This document shows positions 15,733 through 23,591 of a DNA stretch of 40,006 nucleotides, in pieces. Positions within the stretch are counted from its first letter, which is position 1; every line of letters starts with the position of its first letter. The stretch is from Dehalococcoidales bacterium (GTDB taxonomy: Bacteria > Chloroflexota > Dehalococcoidia > Dehalococcoidales > UBA2162): the NCBI GenBank assembly GCA_020354275.1, contig CP070645.1, positions 1,372,788 through 1,412,793 on the forward strand. The letters run 5' to 3'. The notes below the pieces were generated by a model, which ran no database searches, was not told the DNA's origin, and saw nothing but the letters and a program-made list of their open reading frames with translations. The translations under genes were made by a program, and so were the position numbers.

Positions 15733-16478
15733 GTATAATAATCAAGTCAGCCCGCGAAATTGCCTGCATGCGGGAAGCCGGCAGGATATGGGCGAAAGTA
15801 ATGGAAGAGCTGAAATTGAAGATAGGACCGGGGATGAAAACTGAGGAATTAGACCATATAGCCAACGAAGAAGTAACCAGGCTTGATGCCAAACCTTCGT
15901 TCAAGGGGTATCGAGGATATCCCGCCAGTCTATGCGTCTCGGTGAATGATGAAATAGTTCACGGGATTCCGGGGAAACGGGTTCTGGAGGAAGGTGATAT
16001 CGTCTCCCTCGATTTCGGTGCAATCTATGACGGTTTTCATGCTGACGCTGCCGTGACGGTAGGTATCGGCGAGGTCAGCCCGGAGGCTGCCAGGCTTATA
16101 GCGGTAACCGAGGGGTCACTTGAAGCCGGTATCGCCGCTGCCTGTCCTGGAGCAAGGCTGGGTGATGTCTCAGCAGCCATTCAGCGTTATGCTGAGTCGG
16201 GGGGTTATTCGGTGGTGCGTGAATATACCGGGCATGGTATCGGGCGGGAGATGCATGAGGAACCCCAGGTACCTAATTTTGGCTTATCCGGGCAGGGACC
16301 ACTATTGAAAAAAGGTATGACACTGGCCTTGGAGCCGATGCTAAACATTGGTGACTGGCGTACCAAGGTTGGTGATAACCAGTGGACGGTATCTACCAGT
16401 GACGGGAATCTATCGGCGCACTTTGAACATACCATTGCCATTACTGATGGTGAACCTGAGGTGCTTACTACGCTGTAG
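15729..16478 (+). CDS. map: Methionine aminopeptidase, type I
   Basis: This metalloprotease removes the initiator methionine from nascent chains. The five metal ligands of the family are visible in order: Asp in SLDFGAIYDGF and in HADAAV, His in GHGIGREMHEEP, Glu in TLALEPMLNIG and Glu in AHFEHTIAITDG. The 249-residue length, without an N-terminal zinc-finger extension, is that of type I enzymes. It overlaps adk by four bases and precedes infA by 14. Confidence 0.97.
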   Translation: MSIIIKSAREIACMREAGRIWAKVMEELKLKIGPGMKTEELDHIANEEVTRLDAKPSFKGYRGYPASLCVSVNDEIVHGIPGKRVLEEGDIVSLDFGAIYDGFHADAAVTVGIGEVSPEAARLIAVTEGSLEAGIAAACPGARLGDVSAAIQRYAESGGYSVVREYTGHGIGREMHEEPQVPNFGLSGQGPLLKKGMTLALEPMLNIGDWRTKVGDNQWTVSTSDGNLSAHFEHTIAITDGEPEVLTTL

Positions 16479-16492
16479 TTAAAAGGGAATTT

Positions 16493-16711
16493 ATGCCTAA
16501 GAAAGATACAATAGAGATTGAAGGGGTAGCTGTTGAGCCTTTGCCGAACGCCATGTTCCGCGTTGAGCTGCCCAATGGACACAAGGTACTGGCTCATATT
16601 TCAGGCAAGATGCGGATGAATTATATTAGAATATTACCAGGTGATAGAGTACTGGTTGAGCTGTCACCTTATGACCTGAGCAGAGGCAGGATTACCTATC
16701 GTTTTAAATAA
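16493..16711 (+). CDS. infA: Translation initiation factor IF-1
   Basis: IF-1 binds the 30S A site during initiation. The product is 72 residues, the standard size, and is a single OB fold: VEPLPNAMFRVELPNGHKVL, AHISGKMRMNYIRILPGDRV and SPYDLSRGRITYRFK are all family signatures. ATG 16493 follows AAAAGGGAAT. The downstream rpmJ gene is reached after a 113-base gap with hairpins and a possible internal promoter. Confidence 0.97.
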   Translation: MPKKDTIEIEGVAVEPLPNAMFRVELPNGHKVLAHISGKMRMNYIRILPGDRVLVELSPYDLSRGRITYRFK

Positions 16712-16778
16712 AACCCGGCTATGGGTGCCGGTTAAATTAACACCATAGTGTTAGGATGAAATTAATTGGGTTTTGTGG
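16712..16778 (+). other. Paired hairpins after infA
   Basis: Two adjacent hairpins are seen: CCGGC/GCCGG around 16715-16731 (one bulged base further out) and AACAC-CATA-GTGTT at 16739-16752. Neither is followed by a clear T-run. They may partly terminate or process the message between infA and rpmJ. Confidence 0.35.
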
Positions 16779-16807
16779 TTGAAAGGAATTAAGATATATA
16801 GTATAAG
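16779..16807 (+). promoter_or_regulatory. Putative internal promoter before rpmJ
   Basis: TTGAAA (16779-16784) and TATAAG (16802-16807) are spaced by 17 bases, each matching the sigma70 consensus in five of six positions. The predicted start is about ten bases before the rpmJ ATG. It could raise expression of rpmJ-rpsM-rpsK-rpsD-rpoA-rplQ. Confidence 0.45.
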
Positions 16808-16824
16808 AGGTGGTCATATTCATC

Positions 16825-16938
16825 ATGAAGGTCAGGGCTTCAGTAAAAGTTAGATGTGATAAGTGCAAGGTAATAAGAAGGCGTGGGGTAGTCATGGTCA
16901 TTTGTTCTAACCCGAGGCATAAGCAAAGGCAGGGTTAG
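16825..16938 (+). CDS. rpmJ: 50S ribosomal protein L36, zinc form
   Basis: L36 is the smallest 50S protein. This 37-residue gene translates to MKVRASVKVRCDKCKVIRR followed by a C-terminal part ending ICSNPRHKQRQG. The zinc ligands are Cys11, Cys14, Cys27 and His32, so this is the C+ form. The ATG at 16825 follows AAGAGGTGG at a longer distance. It occupies the standard place between infA and rpsM, 26 bases before the latter. Confidence 0.96.
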   Translation: MKVRASVKVRCDKCKVIRRRGVVMVICSNPRHKQRQG

Positions 16939-16964
16939 TATTTTGCCCGTTAAGGAGGGAATAA

Positions 16965-17354
16965 ATGGCACGTATTGCCGGGGTTGACATACCCCGAGAC
17001 AAACAGATTTGGGTGGCACTGCAATATATTTACGGCATTGGCCCTACATTGAGCCGCAGGATTATATCGCAGGCTGAGATTAATGCTGAAGTCAAGACGG
17101 ATGATATGACCGAGGGGGAGGTCAATCGTTTGCGGGAGATTATCGACCGTCAGTACATGGTCGAGGGTGAATTAAGGAAGGAAGTTGACCTCAATATCAA
17201 ACGCCTTATTGAGATTGGTAGCTATCGCGGTAACCGTCACCGTCACAACCTGCCGGTCAGGGGGCAGCGGACGAGGACCAATGCCCGTGTCCAGCGGGGT
17301 AGCCGCAAGACGGTGGCTGGCAGGGGTAAACGGCGCGGAATGACCAAGAAATAA
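16965..17354 (+). CDS. rpsM: 30S ribosomal protein S13
   Basis: S13 contacts the P-site tRNA and forms bridge B1. The protein has 129 residues, starts MARIAGVDIPRDKQIWVALQ, and holds the YGIGPTLSRRI helix-hairpin-helix and the basic end RGQRTRTNARVQRGSRKTVAGRGK. ATG 16965 follows TAAGGAGGGA, an almost ideal ribosome site. A 72-base gap separates it from rpsK. Confidence 0.97.
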   Translation: MARIAGVDIPRDKQIWVALQYIYGIGPTLSRRIISQAEINAEVKTDDMTEGEVNRLREIIDRQYMVEGELRKEVDLNIKRLIEIGSYRGNRHRHNLPVRGQRTRTNARVQRGSRKTVAGRGKRRGMTKK

Positions 17355-17426
17355 CAAGAAATGGCAGGACTGCTTTGTATAGGGCAGACATAGCCAATTA
17401 TGGCTTAACTGAAAGAGGAGAGGAAG

Positions 17427-17819
17427 ATGACACAGAGGAGACGACCCAGATCGAGGAGGCGGGAACGCAAGTCGGTTCCGTCAGGAAGGGCTTATATCCA
17501 ATCTACCTTTAACAACACTGTGGTAACCCTTACCGACCCGCAGGGAAACGTTATTGCCTGGGGGAGCTCGGGAACAGCTGGTTTTAAGGGTTCACGCAAG
17601 GGTACGCCTTATGCTGCTCAGCTGGCGGCACGGGACGCGGTCCGTAAGGCAATGGAACACGGCTTGCGGCAGGTAGAGGTATATGTTAAGGGCCCCGGCA
17701 GCGGGCGTGAAGCCGCTATACGGTCTCTGCAGAGCTCGGGTCTATATATCACCAGCATTACTGATGTCACTCCCATCCCGCATAACGGTTGCCGTCCTCC
17801 GAAGAGAAGGCGGGTGTGA
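17427..17819 (+). CDS. rpsK: 30S ribosomal protein S11
   Basis: S11 is a platform protein that interacts with mRNA upstream of the P site. The block AYIQSTFNNTVVTLTDPQGN, the central SSGTAGFKGSRKGTPYAAQ and the C-terminal VKGPGSGREAAIRSL with DVTPIPHNGCRPPKRRRV are textbook for the family. The length is 130 residues. ATG 17427 follows AGAGGAGAGG. rpsD starts nine bases after its stop. Confidence 0.97.
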   Translation: MTQRRRPRSRRRERKSVPSGRAYIQSTFNNTVVTLTDPQGNVIAWGSSGTAGFKGSRKGTPYAAQLAARDAVRKAMEHGLRQVEVYVKGPGSGREAAIRSLQSSGLYITSITDVTPIPHNGCRPPKRRRV

Positions 17820-17828
17820 GGTAGAGAA

Positions 17829-18443
17829 ATGGCAAGATATACAGCGTCAGTATGCAAATTATGTCGCCGCTGCAGCGAGAAGTTAATGCTCAAAGGAAGC
17901 CGGTGTCTTACTCCCAAGTGTGCCATGGAAAGGCACCGGAGGGCTGTAGGCCGTCGGCGCAGAGTCTCGGACCGTGGTCTGCAACTAATAGAGAAGCAGA
18001 AGGTTCGTTATACCTACGGGGTTCTGGAAAGGCAGTTCCGGCGGACTTTTACCCAGGCAGAAAGGCAGCTGGGTATTACCGGGGACAATCTGCAGGTTCT
18101 GCTGGAAAGACGTCTTGATAATGTAGTATATCGTTTGGGCTTTGCTGAATCCCGTGCCCAGGCTCGGCAGCTGGTTCAGCACGGTCATATTATGCTTAAT
18201 GGACGTAAAACAGATATACCTTCCTGCCTGGTCAAGGAAGGCGATGTTATTAGCTGGAAGGAAAGCAGTGTCAATACTGAATATTATAAGCAACTGGTTG
18301 AGAGTATCAAAGCTAGGTCTGTGCCCAGCTGGCTAAGCCTGGATAGGCAGAAGCTATCTGGCCAGGCTATATCGCTGCCCACTCCTGATGAGGTCGATGC
18401 CAAATTTGATGGGCAGGCTATAGTTGAGTACTACTCGCGATGA
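17829..18443 (+). CDS. rpsD: 30S ribosomal protein S4, zinc-site form
   Basis: S4 initiates 30S assembly at the five-way junction of 16S rRNA; in some bacteria it autoregulates the alpha operon. The product has 204 residues. The N-terminal block has Cys9, Cys12, Cys26 and Cys31 (VCKLCRRC and CLTPKC), the zinc-bearing C+ version. The S4 RNA-binding domain (LERRLDNVVYRLGFAESRAQ, then LVQHGHIMLNGRK) follows. ATG 17829 follows GAGGTAGAG. rpoA comes 12 bases later. Confidence 0.97.
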   Translation: MARYTASVCKLCRRCSEKLMLKGSRCLTPKCAMERHRRAVGRRRRVSDRGLQLIEKQKVRYTYGVLERQFRRTFTQAERQLGITGDNLQVLLERRLDNVVYRLGFAESRAQARQLVQHGHIMLNGRKTDIPSCLVKEGDVISWKESSVNTEYYKQLVESIKARSVPSWLSLDRQKLSGQAISLPTPDEVDAKFDGQAIVEYYSR

Positions 18444-18455
18444 GGAGGTAGTGTT

Positions 18456-19478
18456 TTGTCTCATCTTGTAGTGCCTAAAGTCGAATGTGTTGAAAGTAGG
18501 GATTACTACGGGCGATTTGTCGCTGAACCGCTGGAAAAGGGTTTTGGTATTACTCTGGGTAATGCTATGCGTCGGGTGCTGCTGGGTTACCTTCAGGGGG
18601 CTGCGGTGACCAGGGTTAAGATTGAGGGGATTCAGCATGAATTCTCGGCAATTCCACATGTGAAGGAAGACACTACCGAGTTTCTGCTTAATGTTAAGGC
18701 GTTAAGGCTGAAACCGCTTTCTGGGCGGCCGGGTAGTCTGGTTCTGGACATATCCACAGAGGGGGTAGTTACAGCCGCTGATATACAGCCTTCGGTTGAT
18801 TTTGAAATTGCTAACCCTGAGCTTTACCTGGCCTCACTGGACTCGCCTGACGCCCGGCTCTATGTAGAATTTGATATCGAGCTATCGCAGGGTTACCGTG
18901 AGGCTGAATCGAGTGATAATATCCCGATAGGGATTATCCCGGTCGATGCCATCTTTACGCCGGTGCGAAAGGTTAATTTTACCGTTGAACCGGTTCAGGT
19001 TGACTACGAACGGCTGTTTCTGGAGGTGTGGACCGATGGTACCGTATCACCGACTGATGCAATAAGTCAGAGCGCGGAGATTTTGACCAATCAACTAACT
19101 TCGTTCGTCAGTTACACCCGTGTTTCTCAAGTGGAGGAAGAAGAAGCTGGCCGGCAGGCTGTTCCTGACGAGTTGTTCAATATGCCTGTCGAACAGTTAA
19201 GCCTGTCGGTGCGTACCCTTAATTGCCTGAGGCGTGGTGGTATAGCTACCGTGGGAGAGTTAATAAGTAAAGGTGAAAAAGACCTGCTTAACCTGCGTAA
19301 TTTCGGGCAGAAATCAAAACGGGAGATTGATGAACGCCTTGAGTTATTGGGGCTGTCTCTAGCTTCACAGTCTAAAGACGGGACAGCTGAAGGTCAGGAT
19401 GCCAAGGAGGAAAAGGCAGATGTGGCTGCCGAGGCCGAAGACCTGTCTGTCATTGAGGAGGTCTCCGGTATCAGTTAG
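18456..19478 (+). CDS. rpoA: RNA polymerase alpha subunit
   Basis: The alpha dimer nucleates core RNA polymerase assembly, and its C-terminal domain contacts UP elements and activators. The TTG start at 18456 follows GAGGAGGTAG. The N-terminal domain shows PLEKGFGITLGNAMRRVLLG; the C-terminal domain shows LSVRTLNCLRRGGIATVGEL and LRNFGQKSKREIDERL. The length is 340 residues, with an acidic tail of about 35 residues after the C-terminal domain. rplQ follows, as in most bacteria. Confidence 0.97.
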   Translation: MSHLVVPKVECVESRDYYGRFVAEPLEKGFGITLGNAMRRVLLGYLQGAAVTRVKIEGIQHEFSAIPHVKEDTTEFLLNVKALRLKPLSGRPGSLVLDISTEGVVTAADIQPSVDFEIANPELYLASLDSPDARLYVEFDIELSQGYREAESSDNIPIGIIPVDAIFTPVRKVNFTVEPVQVDYERLFLEVWTDGTVSPTDAISQSAEILTNQLTSFVSYTRVSQVEEEEAGRQAVPDELFNMPVEQLSLSVRTLNCLRRGGIATVGELISKGEKDLLNLRNFGQKSKREIDERLELLGLSLASQSKDGTAEGQDAKEEKADVAAEAEDLSVIEEVSGIS

Positions 19479-19528
19479 CTGGTGTCATGCCCGAGCTGTC
19501 AGGATAGCACTTACTGAGGTAAGTTAAT

Positions 19529-19876
19529 ATGAGCCGTAAAGCGCAAAAATCAGGAAAAAATTCAAGTTACCGGAGGGCAATGTACCGTAATCTGGTGACT
19601 GACCTTTTGGGTTATGAAAAGATAACCACTACCGAGGCCAGGGCCAGGCAGGTTCGCGGGCTGGTTGACAGGATGATTACACTGGGTAAAAAAGGAGGGC
19701 TTCACTCCCGGCGCCAGGCGTTGTCATTTATATTTGATGAAAAAGTAACCGCCAAGGTGTTTGATGAGCTTGCCCAGAGGTATGCTGACCGTCCTGGTGG
19801 CTATACACGTATTATAAAATTGGGGAACCGGCTGGGTGATGGCGCACCCGTAGTTCAACTCGAGTTGGTGAAATAA
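19529..19876 (+). CDS. rplQ: 50S ribosomal protein L17
   Basis: L17 lies near the exit-tunnel opening. The 115-residue product contains SSYRRAMYRNLVTDLLGYEKITTTEARARQV around residues 10-40, the signature of the family, and ends GYTRIIKLGNRLGDGAPVVQLELVK split at a conserved Gly. ATG 19529 follows TGAGGTAAG. Its stop is directly followed by the GTG start of truA, without a gap. Confidence 0.96.
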   Translation: MSRKAQKSGKNSSYRRAMYRNLVTDLLGYEKITTTEARARQVRGLVDRMITLGKKGGLHSRRQALSFIFDEKVTAKVFDELAQRYADRPGGYTRIIKLGNRLGDGAPVVQLELVK

Positions 19877-20695
19877 GTGGCAGTGACAACAGTAAGTCAA
19901 GAGGTTGACCAGATTAATAAACTAACAACAACCACCAGGATGGTGTTGGTTATCGAATATAACGGGACACGCTATCACGGCTGGCAGCTTCAATCCGGCC
20001 TGCCTACAATTCAAGGGGAGATAGAGAAGGCATTGCTGAAGCTGACCGGAGAGAGGACCCGGGTAATGGCGGCCAGCCGCACCGATGCCGGAGTCCATGC
20101 CTGCGGACAGGTAGTCAGCTTCCTGACAGGGTCAGCTTATTTAAAGCAGACATACATAGACGGGCTGAATTACTACCTGCCCCGGGATATAGCCGTTAAA
20201 GAAGCTTATCGTGTCGGAGATTCATTGAATGTCAGGCGTGACGCGGTCAGCCGTCAATATAGCTACCATATATTTAACAGCCAGACCCGGTCTCCCTTGA
20301 GAGAAGGTCTTTCATACCGGGTATCCGGCCATCTGGATGTTGATGCTATGAATCGGGCGTGCCATGTGCTTATCGGCAGGCATGACCTGGCTTCGTTTAG
20401 CAGCGGTAGTGGGACTAATGTCGGGAGCACGGTACGTAACGTGCACCGCGCTGAATTTCACCGGGGCGGAAAGATGGTCATTTTCGATATGGTGGCCAAT
20501 GCCTTTTTACCCCATCAGGTGCGCAGTACGGTAGGGGCCCTGATCAGGGTAGGTCTGGGTAGGATGAGTGAAGGCCAGTTTTATAGTATAATGGACGCCA
20601 GAGAGCCCGGTCTGGGCCGACCCACGGCACCTGCCTGCGGGCTGTACCTGATGCAGGTGAATTATCCACGGTCTTTTGAGGAAGAAACACCATGA
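19877..20695 (+). CDS. truA: tRNA pseudouridine(38-40) synthase TruA
   Basis: TruA converts uridines 38-40 of the anticodon arm to pseudouridine. The catalytic Asp lies in AASRTDAGVHA (Asp70). YNGTRYHGWQLQ near residues 28-39 and the C-terminal HQVRSTVGALIRVG are conserved. The GTG at 19877 adds about 20 residues to the usual N-terminus; ATG 19940 (MVLVIEYNGTRY) is an alternative start. It overlaps rplM by four bases (ATGA). truA in this position between rplQ and rplM is common in several phyla. Confidence 0.96.
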   Translation: MAVTTVSQEVDQINKLTTTTRMVLVIEYNGTRYHGWQLQSGLPTIQGEIEKALLKLTGERTRVMAASRTDAGVHACGQVVSFLTGSAYLKQTYIDGLNYYLPRDIAVKEAYRVGDSLNVRRDAVSRQYSYHIFNSQTRSPLREGLSYRVSGHLDVDAMNRACHVLIGRHDLASFSSGSGTNVGSTVRNVHRAEFHRGGKMVIFDMVANAFLPHQVRSTVGALIRVGLGRMSEGQFYSIMDAREPGLGRPTAPACGLYLMQVNYPRSFEEETP

Positions 20696-21132
20696 AAACC
20701 TATAGCGCCAAAGCGGCTGATATTAAACGAGAATGGCATGTTATCGATGCTTCGGAGCAGGTTCTGGGGAAGCTGGCCACACGGGCGGCTACTTTGCTGA
20801 TAGGTAAGCATAAACCGATATTCAGCCGTCACCTGGATGTGGGTGATTATGTTGTTGTTGTCAACGCTGAGAAGATCCGTGTCACCGGTAACAAGGTTCA
20901 GCAGAAGGTATATTACCGGCATTCAGGTTATCCCGGGGGACTGAAAAGTATAAGCCTGGATAAAATGCTGAAGACCGATCCCGCCCGGGTGATTGAGTAT
21001 GCCGTGAAAGGCATGGTGCCCCACACACGTCTGGGAGCCAGAATGATGAAAAGGCTCAGGGTATTTGCCGGTGAAAGCCATCCTTATCAGGGCCAGGTAA
21101 AGGCTTCTCCGGTGAAGCTAGAAGAAGCGTAA
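20692..21132 (+). CDS. rplM: 50S ribosomal protein L13
   Basis: L13 is an early 50S assembly protein. The 146-residue protein has WHVIDASEQVLGKLATRAA and LIGKHKPIFSRHLDVGDYVVVVNA-type N-terminal blocks, the KVYYRHSGYPGGLKS segment and the C-terminal motif AVKGMVPHTRLGARMMKRL. ATG 20692 overlaps truA and lacks a strong separate site. rpsI follows after 124 bases, as the usual L13-S9 pair. Confidence 0.97.
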   Translation: MKTYSAKAADIKREWHVIDASEQVLGKLATRAATLLIGKHKPIFSRHLDVGDYVVVVNAEKIRVTGNKVQQKVYYRHSGYPGGLKSISLDKMLKTDPARVIEYAVKGMVPHTRLGARMMKRLRVFAGESHPYQGQVKASPVKLEEA

Positions 21133-21256
21133 CGGGGCAGGCAGGCCTCTAAATGTGGGTAGTGAGAGTGGGTTAATAACCGTACAACGTTGATACGGCT
21201 GATTAAGTGAGAATGGTAGTCTAGGTAAAATATGAAAGTGGGGAAGGGATATTCCG

Positions 21257-21652
21257 GTGGCTAAGCAGAATTACTATCAAAAAACCGGCAGACGCAAGAC
21301 AGCGGTGGCTCAGGTGAGACTGACCGAGGGCGGTGGTGCCATTATCGTCAATGGTGTGCCCCATGAAGAGATGTTCCCCCGCCTCGCCCACCGCCAGGCG
21401 ATAGAAAGGCCCCTTATGCTTACCCAGAGCCAGGATAAGTACAGCGTTATGGTCAAGGTGGCCGGTGGTGGGGTAACAGGCCAGAGCGAGGCCATTGCCC
21501 ACGGTATTGCCCGGGCTCTGGTGGAGACCGATGAGAAGCTCAAGCCGGCACTGCGCCAGAACGGCCTGCTAACCAGGGACTCACGGGTCAAGGAGAGGAA
21601 GAAACCAGGTCTCAAGCGGGCCCGTAAAGCACCTCAGTACACCAAGCGGTAA
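21257..21652 (+). CDS. rpsI: 30S ribosomal protein S9
   Basis: S9's C-terminal tail touches the P-site tRNA anticodon loop. The GTG start at 21257 gives MAKQNYYQKTGRRKTAVAQV and 131 residues. The signature GGGVTGQSEAIAHGIARALVE and the C-terminal RARKAPQYTKR with the terminal Lys-Arg are intact. The preceding 124-base gap holds a small CCGTA/TACGG hairpin. No intrinsic terminator is evident after the stop. Confidence 0.97.
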   Translation: MAKQNYYQKTGRRKTAVAQVRLTEGGGAIIVNGVPHEEMFPRLAHRQAIERPLMLTQSQDKYSVMVKVAGGGVTGQSEAIAHGIARALVETDEKLKPALRQNGLLTRDSRVKERKKPGLKRARKAPQYTKR

Positions 21653-21699
21653 AGACATCAAGGCCTCAGGTAAACCAAGGATAATCCTGGAGTTGGAAC

Positions 21700-22158
21700 A
21701 TGGCTGACGAATTACCTCCTATGACTCTGAAGGCGATTGGTATTATCAGGAATGAGGTCAAGCAAGCACCGCCGGAGCGGGACTGGTGGCAGGATACCGT
21801 TTCTGAGATAGTGATTGAGCCTGGCTTGACCGATGCTCTGGAGGGGCTGGAGGATTTCTCCAACATAATTGTTCTATGGTAGATGCACCAACTAACCTCG
21901 GGGAAAATGCCACTGAGGGTTCACCCACGCGGTAGACAGGAGCTTCCGTTAAGAGGTATTTTTGCCGTAAGGACACCTAACAGACCCAATCGAATAGGGA
22001 AGGCCACCGTCAGATTAATAGAGATAGACGATAATATTCTAAAAGTGAAAGGTCTAGATGCCCTTGACGGCAGTCCGGTAATAGATATTAAACCCTACAT
22101 TCCGGGATATGATTCTGTAGATGAGGCAAGCGTGCCCCCGTGGATAACCAGTCGATAG
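21700..22158 (+). pseudogene. TrmO-like tRNA methyltransferase, interrupted by an in-frame amber codon
   Basis: The two halves, 21700-21882 and 21883-22158, form one continuous frame broken only by TAG at 21880-21882 (codon 61 of 153). Together they give a TsaA/TrmO-like domain, the family that N6-methylates t6A37 of some tRNAs. Recognisable parts are LKAIGIIRNEV at the start, GLEDFSNIIVLW before the stop, and MPLRVHPRGR, GIFAVRTPNRPNRIG and LDALDGSPVIDIKPYIP after it. The codons around the break read TGG TAG ATG CAC; homologues I recall have an aromatic residue here, and TGG to TAG is a single change. The gene may be dead, translated by readthrough, restarted at ATG 21883, or a sequencing error. 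Confidence 0.75.
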
Positions 22159-22814
22159 GCCAGAAGCTACACGATATTTATCACCAGATGATGTCTCGCT
22201 ACGGGCCGCAGTACTGGTGGCCAGCCGAAGAGCCGTTCGAGGTAATGGTCGGCGCCATACTCACCCAGTCGGCAGCCTGGCGGAATGTGGAGAAGGCGAT
22301 AGCCAATCTCAGGGCAACCGGAGTACTATCACCCCGGGCAATACGCCAACTGAGCCTATCAGAGTTGGCGGCTATAATCTACCCCAGCGGCTACTATAAT
22401 GCCAAGGCACGCAAGCTCAAGGCACTGGTTCAATGGCTCGGTGAGTACCAGGATAATCTGGATAATTTGTTTACCCACAGCACCGACCAGCTTCGGCAGG
22501 AGCTTCTTTCTGTCCATGGTGTTGGCGAGGAGACTGCCGATGCCATAATTCTATATACCGCTAACAAGCCGGTTTTTGTCATCGATGCCTATACCCGTCG
22601 TATTGTATACCGTCTCGGTTTGGCTCCAAAAGGTAAAAGCTACGCGGCTTACCAGGCGCTTTTCTCCGACAACCTGCCCGCTGACCCTGTTCTTTTCAAT
22701 GAGTACCATGCCCTGCTGGTCTGTCTGGGGAAGGATGTCTGCCGCCGCAACCCCCTTTGCCGGCAGTGTTGCCTTAGAGAAGACTGTGAATTCGGTGCCG
22801 TGTTTGACAGGTAG
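22140..22814 (+). CDS. Endonuclease III-like DNA glycosylase (HhH-GPD, iron-sulfur)
   Basis: This is a base-excision repair glycosylase of the HhH-GPD superfamily, 224 residues. The helix-hairpin-helix LLSVHGVGEETADAI (residues 123-136) is followed by the catalytic Asp in FVIDAYTRR (Asp149). The position of the catalytic lysine of endonuclease III holds Glu131, which suggests a monofunctional glycosylase such as the MagIII/MpgII alkylbase type. Cys201, Cys207, Cys210 and Cys216 resemble the 4Fe-4S loop, with a first spacing one residue shorter than in E. coli Nth. The GTG start at 22140 overlaps the TrmO-like gene by 19 bases. Confidence 0.85.
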   Translation: MDNQSIGQKLHDIYHQMMSRYGPQYWWPAEEPFEVMVGAILTQSAAWRNVEKAIANLRATGVLSPRAIRQLSLSELAAIIYPSGYYNAKARKLKALVQWLGEYQDNLDNLFTHSTDQLRQELLSVHGVGEETADAIILYTANKPVFVIDAYTRRIVYRLGLAPKGKSYAAYQALFSDNLPADPVLFNEYHALLVCLGKDVCRRNPLCRQCCLREDCEFGAVFDR

Positions 22815-22844
22815 GAGGTAATTCTATATCATAACGGTGGGAAA

Positions 22845-23408
22845 TTGCTTATTGGACTGATTTCAGACACTCATATTGACTATCCCAGTGCCAGTCTGCC
22901 CCCTCAGGTGAAAGAGGCTTTCCAGGGGGTTGATTTGATTTTGCATGCCGGTGACATCTGGATTCCATCGGTACTGGATGACCTGGAGACAGTTGCCCCG
23001 GTAATGGCTGCCTGGGGTGACGACGACATGGAGATGGACCTGGGTAAAGATGACCGGATGATGTCCGGCCATAGCCTTCTTCTCGATGGGGTCAATGTCT
23101 GGTTGACACACATCAAACCCCGCTATGGGCTTATTAACCCCAATGAGATGCTGTACAAGTTTGCCTTCCAGCCCAGTCCTGAAGACCCGGTCGACCCCGA
23201 TAGCATCCCTGATGTTGTCGTCTTCGGGCATACTCACATCAGCTCAATGGAGTACTATAAAGTGGCTAATAGTAATGACTATAAAAATGTTCTATTAGTC
23301 AATCCTGGCAGTGCCACCTTCCCCGCCTATATACCGCAGTTAGGCACTGTGGCCATACTGACCATTGATTCCGGCAAGGTTGATGTACGAATCGTATCCC
23401 TCAAATAG
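22845..23408 (+). CDS. YfcE/MJ0936-type metallophosphoesterase
   Basis: A calcineurin-like phosphodiesterase of 187 residues, presumably with two metal ions. Metal-ligand motifs are in order: GLISDTHID (residues 4-12), LHAGDIW, the AWGDDD loop in place of the usual GNCD, and VVFGHTHIS with a final NPGSATFPAY. The TTG at 22845 gives the family N-terminus, although the strong AGGAGG at 22813-22818 lies 26 bases upstream and only GGTGGG is near. Such proteins hydrolyse small phosphodiesters; the natural substrate is not clear. Confidence 0.85.
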   Translation: MLIGLISDTHIDYPSASLPPQVKEAFQGVDLILHAGDIWIPSVLDDLETVAPVMAAWGDDDMEMDLGKDDRMMSGHSLLLDGVNVWLTHIKPRYGLINPNEMLYKFAFQPSPEDPVDPDSIPDVVVFGHTHISSMEYYKVANSNDYKNVLLVNPGSATFPAYIPQLGTVAILTIDSGKVDVRIVSLK

Positions 23409-23505
23409 ACGGCCAGTGCCCTTTATTTTCTTTTCCCCAAATAGTCCCGCCTGTTTTTCAGTAATCTTATGCTTATTAGCACGCTTTGCCTTCGCATGTA
23501 GAGTC

Positions 23506-23534
23506 TTGACGCCAGTCAACGGGTTGGTTAAGAT
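23506..23534 (+). promoter_or_regulatory. Promoter with inverted repeat before the acyl-CoA cluster
   Basis: TTGACG (23506-23511) and TAAGAT (23529-23534) are spaced by 17 bases. The -35 box is part of an inverted repeat TTGAC-GCCA-GTCAA (23506-23519) that could be an operator for a regulator of the fatty-acid type, but no regulator gene is nearby. Confidence 0.45.
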
Positions 23535-23591
23535 AGGTTTTGGTTTCTATGCTGGTCGTTCCGGTAGTTATTGAGGGAGAGAGCTGTAATT

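Noticed and set aside
21880..21882. Pyrrolysine or other recoding of the amber codon in the TrmO-like gene
   Set aside because: No pyrrolysine genes are in the window, the family has no known pyrrolysine, and TAG is used as a normal stop by several ribosomal genes here (for example fusA, rplC, rpmJ).
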